Assembly (NCBI GenBank): GCA_021776215.1
Contig: JAJFGI010000197.1
Span: 1-32,905 of the forward strand
Origin: Kiloniellaceae bacterium
GTDB taxonomy: Bacteria; Pseudomonadota; Alphaproteobacteria; Kiloniellales; J153
Direction of reading: 5' to 3'
DNA: 32,905 nt
In this document: one piece after another, positions 1-7,299 of the stretch
Layout of the letters: every line of letters begins with the position of its first letter
How positions within the stretch are numbered: the first letter of the stretch is position 1
Program-made: the position numbers and the translations under genes
Notes under the pieces: model-generated
Database searches by the model: none
What the model was told of the DNA's origin: nothing
Seen by the model: only the letters and a program-made list of their open reading frames with translations

Positions 1-32
1 ACAACCAATGTTAAATCCCGAGGAGCAATGAA

Positions 33-614
33 ATGCCCTGTCAGAAGCAGTTCGACATCGACGAAGTCTTGGACACGGCCATGCAGGCCTTCTGGGCCCG
101 TGGCTACGAAACTACCTCGATGCAGGATCTGGTGGATTGCACCGGGGTCAATCGCGGCAGCCTCTACGCCACTTACGGCGACAAGCGCGCTCTCTTTCTC
201 GCAGCCATACACATGTATGACGAGAAGATGCGCCGCAAACTGCTTGCCGAGCTTGAGGCCACTTACGGGCCGCGCGAGGCCATCCGCCAGTTGCTCCTAG
301 CCCTCACGGCGCATGTGTCGAAGACAGGCGCTAACCGCGGTTGCTTCCTGACCAACACTGCCCTGGAACTCGCGGCCCATGACCCGGAAGTGCGCCGAAT
401 TGTGGCCCACGCGCAGGAGGAGATCGAGGCCTTCTTCGCCCGCATGATTAAGAAAGGAAAAGCGCGAGGTGAAATCGCATCCCAAGTGAAACCCATGGAG
501 ACGGCCCGCAGCCTGCTGGCATCGCTGCTCGGGCTTTTTGTGCTCGTCCGCAGCCGTCCGGACCGAGCGTTGCTCGCCGAAATCGTCGATGACGCCATCC
601 TGCGCCTCGGCTGA
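33..614 (+). CDS. TetR/AcrR-family transcriptional regulator
   Basis: A 193-residue one-domain repressor. Residues about 8-55 form the TetR helix-turn-helix: FDIDEVLDTAMQAFWARGYE leads into the recognition helix around GVNRGSLYATYGDK, which closely follows the family pattern. The remainder is a helical ligand-binding domain whose ligand cannot be read from sequence. An AGGAG at 21-25 lies 7 nt before the ATG at 33; the ATG at 28 is in another frame. It lies 74 nt upstream of, and in the same direction as, the AhpD-like gene, and an inverted repeat in the gap (634-645) is a natural operator. It therefore probably controls the next gene, perhaps in response to an electrophile or oxidant (inference). 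Confidence 0.93.
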   Translation: MPCQKQFDIDEVLDTAMQAFWARGYETTSMQDLVDCTGVNRGSLYATYGDKRALFLAAIHMYDEKMRRKLLAELEATYGPREAIRQLLLALTAHVSKTGANRGCFLTNTALELAAHDPEVRRIVAHAQEEIEAFFARMIKKGKARGEIASQVKPMETARSLLASLLGLFVLVRSRPDRALLAEIVDDAILRLG

Positions 615-620
615 ATTTTT

Positions 621-651
621 TTGACCCGATTTTGAACGAACGTTCCATACA
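621..651 (+). promoter_or_regulatory. Candidate promoter of the AhpD-like gene
   Basis: TTGACC at 621-626 is a good -35 element. A weak -10, CATACA at 646-651, follows after a 19-bp spacer. The element lies just after the TetR stop codon and ahead of the AhpD-like gene, and the spacer holds the inverted repeat proposed as the TetR operator. The wide spacer and poor -10 keep confidence moderate. Confidence 0.4.
634..645. promoter_or_regulatory. Putative TetR operator, GAACG-AA-CGTTC
   Basis: The half sites GAACG (634-638) and CGTTC (641-645) form a perfect inverted repeat around AA. The outer bases T632 and A647 also pair. The repeat sits between the proposed -35 and -10 of the downstream gene, where a bound TetR dimer would block polymerase. 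Assignment to this TetR protein is inferred from adjacency only. Confidence 0.5.
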
Positions 652-688
652 AGGTCAGAAATCAACCATACCACCAAAGGAGAACCAA

Positions 689-1264
689 ATGACCGCCCAA
701 TACAAGCTGACCCTGCCGGCCAAGACCCTCGAGAATGCCGACCCCAAGGCCAAGGCCGTATTGGAGAAGGCCAAGGCACAAGTCGGGTTCATCCCGAACA
801 TGTATGCCGGGATGGCCAACTCGCCGGGCCTGCTTGAGACCTATCTAGACGGTTACCAGCGATTCCGGGATGGCTCGGGTTTCACCTCGGCCGAGCAGGA
901 AGTGGTGTTTCTGACCATCAGTCGCGGCAATGGCTGCGACTACTGCGTGGCCGCCCACAGCATGCTCGCCGATCAGAAGTCAAAGGTGCCGCCGCAGGTT
1001 ACCGAGGCCATCCGCGAAGGGCGGCAGGTTCCCGATCCGAAGCTGGCCGCGCTGAGCACCTTCACCGTTACGATGTTGACAAGCCGGGGGCTGCCTTCGC
1101 GTACCGACGTTCAGGCATTTCTTGCCGCAGGCTATGAGGAGCGGCACGTGCTGGAGATCATCCTGGCCATCGCCGTGAAGACGCTCAGCAACTACTCCAA
1201 CCACCTGTTTCACACGCCGCTTGACGAAATGTTTGCGAGCCGCGCGTGGAAGAAGTCGGCCTGA
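689..1264 (+). CDS. Carboxymuconolactone decarboxylase / AhpD-like peroxidase-family protein
   Basis: A 191-residue all-helical protein. The redox motif C83-D-Y-C86 followed by H90 (CDYCVAAHS) matches the AhpD catalytic C-x2-C-x3-H arrangement, and GFIPNMYAGMANSPGLLE near the N-terminus is typical of the CMD/AhpD family. Family members are alkylhydroperoxidases or decarboxylase-like proteins; the CxxC favours a redox role. Start: AAAGGAGA at 676-683 sits just before the ATG at 689, whereas an in-frame start at 632 would lie inside the promoter and operator. It is probably repressed by the TetR protein upstream. Confidence 0.9.
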   Translation: MTAQYKLTLPAKTLENADPKAKAVLEKAKAQVGFIPNMYAGMANSPGLLETYLDGYQRFRDGSGFTSAEQEVVFLTISRGNGCDYCVAAHSMLADQKSKVPPQVTEAIREGRQVPDPKLAALSTFTVTMLTSRGLPSRTDVQAFLAAGYEERHVLEIILAIAVKTLSNYSNHLFHTPLDEMFASRAWKKSA

Positions 1265-1296
1265 CCGAAAAACTTCAACCAAGGAGACAACCAATT

Positions 1297-1551
1297 TTGA
1301 CAACATCTCGACCTGGCCTTTGGGCAGGAATGCTCGCTCTTATCTGCGTCTCGGTCGGCGCCATGCTCGCCACTTCACCCGCCGCGGCAGTGCTAGAGTA
1401 AATCGGCCTGAGCCTTCTGGCGGGCATTGTCGTTTACGGACATGGGATGATCTCGGGGTGCTGTTCTGTGGGCATTCAGTGTGTCTCTTTTCCCCCGATC
1501 CGGAGCGTGTCGAGCGGCTCGGGGCCGATCCTTCCTGACCTTCTTCAGTGA
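1297..1551 (+). pseudogene. Small membrane-protein ORF interrupted by an in-frame TAA
   Basis: AAGGAG at 1281-1286 precedes a TTG at 1297, which opens a 34-codon frame. It encodes a signal-like hydrophobic peptide (MLALICVSVGAMLATSPAAA) ending in TAA at 1399. The same frame continues past the TAA for another 49 codons to TGA at 1549, again hydrophobic at first (IGLSLLAGIVVYGHGMISG) and then less protein-like. An uninterrupted version would be an 84-residue protein with two hydrophobic segments. Either a nonsense mutation has killed a small membrane-protein gene co-transcribed with the AhpD-like gene, or only the 34-residue peptide is made. I do not recognise a family. Confidence 0.4.
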
Positions 1552-1683
1552 TTCGCACGCCAGCGGTGTAACTATCCGGCCAATCCAATCATCAAAAGTG
1601 ATGAGAGGGGTGTTGTGCGTCTTGAACTGCACGTTCTGGTGCCCGCGAGATGGCCCCTTATTTTGCCGGAGACTGACGCCTTC

Positions 1684-2379
1684 ATGAGCACATCAGATGC
1701 AAAGCGAATTCTACTTGCCGATGGAGACGAGGTATCTCGAACCTCATTGGCCAACGACCTTCGGATGACTGGTGAGTTCACGGTTACGGAGACGGGAAGC
1801 GGCGACGAAGCGCTCGATCTCGCCATATGTGAGTCCTTTGATGCAGTTCTCCTGGATTTGCAGCTCCCTAACGTGGACGGACACGAGCTTTGCAAATTTT
1901 TGCGCCGCAGCGGCGTTCGAATTCCGATCATTCTGACTGCACCAACCCCATCTGACGTGGAAGCCGTTCTCGGCCTTAATAATGGTGCCAACGACTACGT
2001 GGCCAGGCCGTTCAGATTCGCAGTCCTGCTCGCCCGACTGCGAGCTCACCTGCGTCAACACGAGCGAGACCATGCCGCTGCGTTCATGATAGGTCGGTAC
2101 GAGTTTCGGCCAAGCGGAAGGACGCTCATCGACCGCGAACTGAACATCAAGATTCGCCTGACCGAAAAGGAAACAGGCATACTGCGGTACCTCTACGTAA
2201 GGCGGGAAGAAATTGTTACGCGGGGCGAACTCCTCCGTGACATCTGGGGTTATCATGCAAGTGCCACAACCCACACGGTGGAGACCCATATCTATCGCTT
2301 GCGAAAAAAAATAAACGCAAACTTATCGAACACCCAACTGATATTGACTGAGGGGCAGGGTTACCGGCTCGACTGCTAA
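1684..2379 (+). CDS. OmpR/PhoB-family response regulator with degenerate receiver
   Basis: A 231-residue two-domain regulator. The receiver (about 8-122) has the phospho-acceptor D58 in VLLDLQLPNVDG, but the acidic pocket reads ADGD instead of DDD and the invariant lysine before PF is arginine (DYVARPF). The C-terminal winged helix (about 140-230) is canonical: LTEKETGILRYL, then the recognition region THTVETHIYRLRKK and the wing ending GQGYRLDC. Start: the ATG at 1684 gives normal family length, with CGGAGA upstream at 1667-1672. No histidine kinase is encoded nearby, so it is an orphan. Loss of the lysine suggests altered or phosphorylation-independent activation (inference). Confidence 0.9.
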   Translation: MSTSDAKRILLADGDEVSRTSLANDLRMTGEFTVTETGSGDEALDLAICESFDAVLLDLQLPNVDGHELCKFLRRSGVRIPIILTAPTPSDVEAVLGLNNGANDYVARPFRFAVLLARLRAHLRQHERDHAAAFMIGRYEFRPSGRTLIDRELNIKIRLTEKETGILRYLYVRREEIVTRGELLRDIWGYHASATTHTVETHIYRLRKKINANLSNTQLILTEGQGYRLDC

Positions 2380-2602
2380 GAGCCGGAAGCAGATCGAACA
2401 ACGTCGGGGCCGTTCTTCAGGGCCTTCTCAATTCGCCGGGCGGATCCAAAATATCTATACCCAAGTGATCCGCGGGTGAGCGTCCAGCCAAGCCGCCTCG
2501 GAAAGTAATGACTGGCGATCGAGAACGACGTCGCGCAGAGAACCCTAAAGCACCGACCGTCATGGCACACGTCGAACAACCCAGTCAGTTCGGCGGCATC
2601 GT

Positions 2603-2920
2603 TTAGGTGCGCGGATATCGCTCATCTTTGGCAGCGAGGATCGCATCCACGAGATCCTCCGGAACGTCGCTCGGAACGAGGCTCTCCTGCCACTCGAAGA
2701 CCGCCTTGCCGAGCGCCACACTGCGCCGGTATGCGGCCAGATAACCGCGGCAATCGCGACACATCATCAAGTGCATATCGAAGATCACGCGTTGCTTTGT
2801 TGGTAGCGTGCCTTCGAAATAGTCGAGGACGAAATCCTCGAATTCTCTACAAGTCAGCATTAGCGGGAGTTTCATAACCGCGGAGCGAAGTTTTCGCATT
2901 TTGGCAGGTCCTGCTTTCAT
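2603..2920 (-). CDS. Zinc-finger anti-sigma factor (zf-HC2 type), soluble
   Basis: 105 residues. C24, H50, C54 and C57 (HLMMCRDC) form the H-x3-C-x2-C zinc-binding anti-sigma signature with an upstream cysteine. The N-terminal half matches the short anti-sigma domain that clamps an ECF sigma factor. No membrane segment follows, so it should be cytoplasmic and could sense redox or zinc state directly (inference). Its ATG overlaps the TGA of the sigma gene by 4 nt (ATGA), which implies translational coupling and fixes the start. It is the natural partner of the adjacent sigma factor. Confidence 0.85.
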   Translation of the reverse strand: MKAGPAKMRKLRSAVMKLPLMLTCREFEDFVLDYFEGTLPTKQRVIFDMHLMMCRDCRGYLAAYRRSVALGKAVFEWQESLVPSDVPEDLVDAILAAKDERYPRT

Positions 2921-3510
2921 AGCTCGCCCTTCCCAAAAATCGGCTCCAACTGTTTTTTCAAGGCGGCTCGGGCTCGGTGCAGCCTGGTTTTGATCACGCC
3001 GGTATTGGTCTCTAACAAGGTCGCGACTTCTTCGGTGTCATATCCTTCGATGTCGCGGAGCATAAGAACGATACGATAAGTATCGGGAAGGCTCTGAATC
3101 GAACGATGAACAAGGTCACGCGCCTGGTTGCGTTCAAGAATCTTCAAGAGCGGTTCATTGAACTGCCAGGTCGGTTCAATCCGGCACCCGTCGGAATCGA
3201 AAACCGGCAGGAGGTCGTCAATCGACTGCGTGTTGTGCGGCTTTCGCGACCGCAATATCCCGAGGGCGCAGTTGACAACGATTCGATGCAGCCAGGTTCG
3301 AAACGACGAGCGCCCTTCGAAGGAGTTGATCTTGGCGAAGGCCAGCAAATACGCTTCCTGAATGCACTCGCGAGCATCGTCCTCGTTGATCAACAGCCGG
3401 CGGGCGACCGAGAGCATTGCCGCGCCATGCTCGCGGACGGCACGCTCCAAGTCATTCCCATCGGCAAAGTTGTCTGGACCGACTGGGATTTGCTCCGCCG
3501 GCTCGCTCAC
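2917..3510 (-). CDS. ECF-type RNA polymerase sigma factor
   Basis: About 197 residues from the GTG at 3510. Region 2 is visible in ARRLLINEDDARECIQEAYLLAF and FRTWLHRIVVNCALGILR. Region 4 is visible in LPDTYRIVLMLRDIEGYDTEEVA followed by the helix-turn-helix TGVIKTRLHRARAALKK. This is the compact sigma2-sigma4 ECF layout with no extra domain. The start is uncertain: the frame stays open to a TTG at 3627, but homology begins near 3450 and no convincing ribosome site marks either start. It is coupled by ATGA to the zinc-finger anti-sigma, so a redox- or stress-triggered regulon is likely (inference). I could not find a clear self-recognised promoter upstream. Confidence 0.9.
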   Translation of the reverse strand: MSEPAEQIPVGPDNFADGNDLERAVREHGAAMLSVARRLLINEDDARECIQEAYLLAFAKINSFEGRSSFRTWLHRIVVNCALGILRSRKPHNTQSIDDLLPVFDSDGCRIEPTWQFNEPLLKILERNQARDLVHRSIQSLPDTYRIVLMLRDIEGYDTEEVATLLETNTGVIKTRLHRARAALKKQLEPIFGKGEL

Positions 3511-3993
3511 CTGAATTTCAACCCAAAAGCCTCTGACAAACTGACACCGTAGACGGTGGTGCGAGTGACGCAAAGACCAAATGATCCGGCCGCCGTATCC
3601 GCCGCGAGATTCCTGGTATTCCAGCAACTTGTCATACGTGACTGGTCGCCTGGGCTCGATGTAACGAACGGGCTGGGATGCGAAGGGATACCGGGGTTCT
3701 GTTCATCACCTTGGCCAAAACCTCACACCACGAGCGCGCCGGGCGAGGGCCGAATCGCCAGCGAGCAAGCATCCAATCGCTGGGCAGGGACGCCTCTAAT
3801 CGGTCAAAAGAGCGTGAGCAACCCGCTTCGATGTTGACGTCGCATCTGCCGCGAGAGTACGGGATGTGCGTTTGAGTAGGCTCCGTAACCTTTTGCGCCG
3901 TTCTGGCATCTAACACTAGCAAGCCTTGGAGCGTTAACGCCCCACGGCGGTCGGATGGTCAGAACATAATTGAGGCAATAGAGGGTTTCTACA
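3511..3993. other. Gene-free region between divergent sigma factor and phasin
   Basis: Nothing here looks coding; the open frames lack protein-like composition and ribosome sites. It must hold the promoters of both divergent genes. Visible elements are a 10-bp palindrome GCGTTAACGC at 3931-3940, a -10-like CATAAT at 3965-3970 without a good -35, and the phasin ribosome site GAGGG at 3981-3985. Confidence 0.5.
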
Positions 3994-4404
3994 ATGAATA
4001 AATCACCGCGCCAGCGATGCGCCCAGCGGCAAATCGAGAGCGAAAATCTACCGGGTATGGAGTTTCAGGATCTGGTGGAGGCACAGCGTCGGAACATTGA
4101 TGCGATCACGAAGGCCCAGTTGATCGCGATTCAAGGCGCTCATGCGATCGCAAGGAGACAGGCGGATATCATCCGGGAAACGTTCGACGGCGTAGCTGGC
4201 CTAGCAACGGAAACGATGGCACCAGGCGATCATCAAAACGCCACCTTGATGGATCCCACGGCGATGCAAGCGGGCTTCGAGCGCACACTGGAACATATGA
4301 AAGATCTTATGGGCGTGATGATGGAGACAAACATGTCGGTGTTCGACGTCATGAATTTGCGCTTCGCCGACATGTTCGATCAGGACAACCCGTCCGAAAA
4401 GTAG
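3994..4404 (+). CDS. Phasin-family polyhydroxyalkanoate granule protein
   Basis: 136 residues, amphipathic-helical throughout. The stretch FQDLVEAQRRNIDAITKAQ (about 24-42) and the following AHAIARRQADIIRETF match the Phasin_2 family, small proteins that coat PHB granules. GAGGG lies 8 nt before the ATG. It is the first gene of a run encoding acetoacetate decarboxylase, 3-hydroxybutyrate dehydrogenase and a patatin-like hydrolase, which fits storage-polymer turnover. The C-terminal half (methionine-rich, 85-136) is less typical. Confidence 0.85.
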   Translation: MNKSPRQRCAQRQIESENLPGMEFQDLVEAQRRNIDAITKAQLIAIQGAHAIARRQADIIRETFDGVAGLATETMAPGDHQNATLMDPTAMQAGFERTLEHMKDLMGVMMETNMSVFDVMNLRFADMFDQDNPSEK

Positions 4405-4438
4405 AGTCTAATTCGTGATCCGACAGACTGGCGATAGA

Positions 4439-4452
4439 TCGGCTTAAGCCGA
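4439..4452. promoter_or_regulatory. 14-bp palindrome between phasin and acetoacetate decarboxylase genes
   Basis: TCGGCTTAAGCCGA is a perfect palindrome 35 nt after the phasin stop and about 120 nt before adc. It has no T tract, so an operator is as likely as a weak processing or termination hairpin. Confidence 0.35.
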
Positions 4453-4574
4453 GAGCGCATCCAAGACGCCAAAGAGAATTAGGAGACGCGGCCCAACCGC
4501 CACAGCCGGGCACTGAACTCGCGTGCGAGCGGCCGAACGTCGAGCCATACGCCTACAAAGGAATTATAGAAACA

Positions 4575-5318
4575 ATGACACGAGACGAAATTCTGGCCCT
4601 TCCATCCATGCCGCCGGGCAATCCGAGCTATCCGTTCGGACCCTATCGTTTCGTCGACCGCGAGTACTTCGTCGTCGTCTATGAGAGCGATCCCGCGGCG
4701 ATCCGGCACGCGGTCCCCGAGCCGCTGGAGCCGGATGGCAGCAACCGTATCCTCTACGAGTGGATCGCCATGCCTGACAGCTCCGGCTTCGGCAGCTATT
4801 CGGAGTCCGGTGTCGTGATCCCCTGCCTGCTTGGCGGTAAGCCGGTCAACTACACCGCTCAGATGTACCTGAACGACGAGCCGCCGATCACGGCCGGACG
4901 GGAGATCTGGGGCTTCCCGAAACGCTGGGGTCAACCGACGCTGCGGGTCGAGACCGACACATTGACGGGGATCCTCGACTACGCGGGCCAACGGGTCGCC
5001 CTGGGCACCATGGGTTACAAGCACGAAAACCTGTGCCAGGACCCGGCCGAGTGCCGCAAGAAGCTGGAAATGACCCAGGTCAACCTGAAGCTGCTGCCGT
5101 GCGTGACCGGCAAGCCCCTGGTGGCCCAGTTGGTCGCCTACAACCTTACGGAGATCACCGTGAAGGGGTACTGGGGCGGGCCGGCGCGGCTTCATCTGGT
5201 CCCCCATGTCAATGCGCCGGTGGCGGATTTCCCGGTGCACAAGATGATCGGCGGGCTGCACTTCATTGCCGATCTGACACTGCCGTACGGTCGGGTTGTG
5301 CACGACTACCTCTCTTGA
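4575..5318 (+). CDS. adc: Acetoacetate decarboxylase
   Basis: 247 residues, the usual family length. The enzyme decarboxylates acetoacetate to acetone and CO2 through a Schiff base on a lysine. The signature EIWGFPKRWG places that lysine at K116; the neighbouring basic residue, lysine in the clostridial enzyme, is arginine here, a conservative change. The N-terminal YRFVDREYFVVVYESDP and the terminal IADLTLPYGRVVHDYL are also family-like. AAAGGA at 4557-4562 is a somewhat distant ribosome site. It is followed 29 nt later by 3-hydroxybutyrate dehydrogenase, whose product is this enzyme's substrate, so the two probably act in sequence. Confidence 0.93.
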   Translation: MTRDEILALPSMPPGNPSYPFGPYRFVDREYFVVVYESDPAAIRHAVPEPLEPDGSNRILYEWIAMPDSSGFGSYSESGVVIPCLLGGKPVNYTAQMYLNDEPPITAGREIWGFPKRWGQPTLRVETDTLTGILDYAGQRVALGTMGYKHENLCQDPAECRKKLEMTQVNLKLLPCVTGKPLVAQLVAYNLTEITVKGYWGGPARLHLVPHVNAPVADFPVHKMIGGLHFIADLTLPYGRVVHDYLS

Positions 5319-5347
5319 ACAAGCTAGACGCAAAGGAACATCAAGCG

Positions 5348-6130
5348 ATGCTGCACGGAAAGAATGCGATCGTCACCGGTTCGACAAGTGGCATCGGTCT
5401 TGGGATTGCGGAGGCGCTCGCCCAGGCCGGCGCCAACGTCATGATGAACGGGTTCGGCAATGCCAAGGAGATCGAGGCAGACCGCGCGCGGTTGGAAAAG
5501 GACCACGGCGTCAAAGTGCTGTTCTCGCCGGCCAACATGATGGACCGACATGAGATCGCCGGCATGGTCGAGACCGCGCGCGAGACGTTCGGCGCGGTCG
5601 ATGTTCTGGTCAACAACGCGGGAATTCAACACGTCGCGCCGATCGAGACGTTTCCACCGGAGAAGTGGGACGCCATTATCGCGATCAACTTGTCCTCCGC
5701 CTTCCATGGCATGAGGGCGGTGATTCCGGACATGAAGGAGCGCGGCTTCGGCCGAATTATCAACATCGCCTCGGCGCATGCCCTGGTCGCATCGCCGTTC
5801 AAGTCCGCCTATGTGGCGGCGAAGCACGGCATCGCAGGTTTGACCAAGACGGCGGCGCTGGAAGTCGCCGAGCATGGCATCACTGTCAACGCCATCGCGC
5901 CCGGCTATGTTCTCACACCGCTTGTGGAGGCGCAGATCCCCGACACGGCAAAGGCCCGCGGCATCAGCGAGGAGGAGGTCAAGCGCGACGTCCTTCTGAC
6001 CGCGCAACCGACCAAGCAGTTTGTGACGGTCGAGCAACTCGGGGAATTGGCCGTTTTCTTGTGCGGGGATGGGGCGGCCTCGATCACCGGGGCAATCCTG
6101 CCGGTTGACGGCGGGTGGACAGCACAATGA
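5348..6130 (+). CDS. bdhA: 3-hydroxybutyrate dehydrogenase (SDR family)
   Basis: 260 residues; interconverts D-3-hydroxybutyrate and acetoacetate with NAD. Short-chain dehydrogenase motifs are complete: TGSTSGIG at 10-17, NNAG at 89-92, catalytic S142, Y155 and K159 (YVAAK). Q94 in AGIQHVAPIE and the region TVNAIAPGYVLTPLVEAQIP are typical of the 3-hydroxybutyrate subfamily. The ATG at 5348 has AAAGGA at 5332-5337, whereas upstream in-frame codons overlap adc. The stop overlaps the start of the patatin gene by 4 nt (ATGA), so the two are co-translated. Confidence 0.95.
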   Translation: MLHGKNAIVTGSTSGIGLGIAEALAQAGANVMMNGFGNAKEIEADRARLEKDHGVKVLFSPANMMDRHEIAGMVETARETFGAVDVLVNNAGIQHVAPIETFPPEKWDAIIAINLSSAFHGMRAVIPDMKERGFGRIINIASAHALVASPFKSAYVAAKHGIAGLTKTAALEVAEHGITVNAIAPGYVLTPLVEAQIPDTAKARGISEEEVKRDVLLTAQPTKQFVTVEQLGELAVFLCGDGAASITGAILPVDGGWTAQ

Positions 6131-7170
6131 GCGCCAAGAAGGTAGCCGCCGGTAAACCGCCGAAGATGATCAACGTCGCCTTGCAGGGCGGCGGGTCGCA
6201 CGGCGCCTTTACCTGGGGCGTGCTCGACCGCCTTCTGGAAGACGGCCGGATCAGTTTTGAAGCCATCAGCGGGACCAGCGCCGGGGCCATGAACGCGGTT
6301 GTCGTCGCCGATGGCATCATGAAGGGCGGGCCTGACGGGGCGCGCCAGGCGTTGGAGGATTTTTGGCAAGCGGTCGGCCGGGAAGGCGCCAAGAGCCCAA
6401 TCCAGCGATCTCTTCTCAACATGTTCACGGGCGACTGGAGCCTTGAATCCTCACCGAGCTATCTGTTCTTCGATCACCTGACACGGCTGATTTCCCCTTA
6501 CGAACTGAATCCGCTCAATCACAATCCGCTCAGGGATCTCCTCGAAGCTCAGATCGATTTCGACCGGGTGATCGCCTGCGACAAAATAAAACTGTTCGTA
6601 TCCGCGACCAACGTCCATTCCGGGCGCGCAAGAGTCTTCACCTGCGACGAGATTACGGCGGACGTGGTCATGGCCTCGGCCTGCTTGCCCTTTATGTTTC
6701 AGGCCGTAGAGATCGACGGCGTTCCGTACTGGGACGGCGGCTATATGGGCAATCCAGTGCTATTTCCGTTTTTCAATGCTTGCGCCTCCAGCGATGTAGT
6801 CCTGGTTCAGATCAATCCAATTGAGCGCAAAACGACGCCGAGGACCGCACGCGAAATTCTCAACCGTGTGAACGAGATTGCATTCAACAGTTCGCTCCTG
6901 AAAGAGTTACGCGCGATCGAGTTTGTGGCGAGGCTGATCGACGAAGGCAAACTGGATTCGTCCGACTACAAGGAAGTCCTCCTGCACCGAGTAGATGGCG
7001 GTGAAGAAATGTTGGCGCTCCCGGCCTCCAGCAAGGTCAATGCCGAATTGGCGTTTCTGATCCATCTGCGCGACATCGGCCGCGCGGCCGCGAGCCGCTG
7101 GCTCGAAGAGAGTTTCGACCGGATCGGCAAGGAGTCGAGCGTCGATATCCGAACGTTGTTCGGGGGATGA
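6127..7170 (+). CDS. Patatin-like phospholipase/hydrolase (copy 1)
   Basis: 347 residues. Patatin core: oxyanion loop GGGSHG at 21-26, nucleophile S51 in GTSAG, and catalytic D203 in DGG (YWDGGYMG). This is a serine-aspartate dyad lipid acyl hydrolase. The ATG overlaps the bdhA stop by 4 nt, so it belongs to the ketone-body/PHB cassette; a role in releasing hydroxybutyrate or remodelling granule lipid is plausible but inferred. A clear paralogue, similar along its whole length, lies on the minus strand at 21576-22610. No signal peptide, so it is cytoplasmic. Confidence 0.9.
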   Translation: MSAKKVAAGKPPKMINVALQGGGSHGAFTWGVLDRLLEDGRISFEAISGTSAGAMNAVVVADGIMKGGPDGARQALEDFWQAVGREGAKSPIQRSLLNMFTGDWSLESSPSYLFFDHLTRLISPYELNPLNHNPLRDLLEAQIDFDRVIACDKIKLFVSATNVHSGRARVFTCDEITADVVMASACLPFMFQAVEIDGVPYWDGGYMGNPVLFPFFNACASSDVVLVQINPIERKTTPRTAREILNRVNEIAFNSSLLKELRAIEFVARLIDEGKLDSSDYKEVLLHRVDGGEEMLALPASSKVNAELAFLIHLRDIGRAAASRWLEESFDRIGKESSVDIRTLFGG

Positions 7171-7299
7171 CCGAACGCGGGACGCCATGCTGTCGCCCCC
7201 AGATAGAGATCACAGGTGGCTGCCAAGTCACGTATTGAGCGCACGCGCCGAACCGATATCCCTCACCCTCGCCCTAACCCCAAAATTGGAAGTCACACC

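Noticed and set aside
3632-3922. 96-codon minus-strand frame in the sigma-phasin gap
   Set aside because: No ribosome site and composition not protein-like; more probably promoter DNA.
4479-5333. 284-codon open frame antisense to acetoacetate decarboxylase
   Set aside because: Shadow of a strongly supported gene in a GC-rich sequence; no family resemblance.
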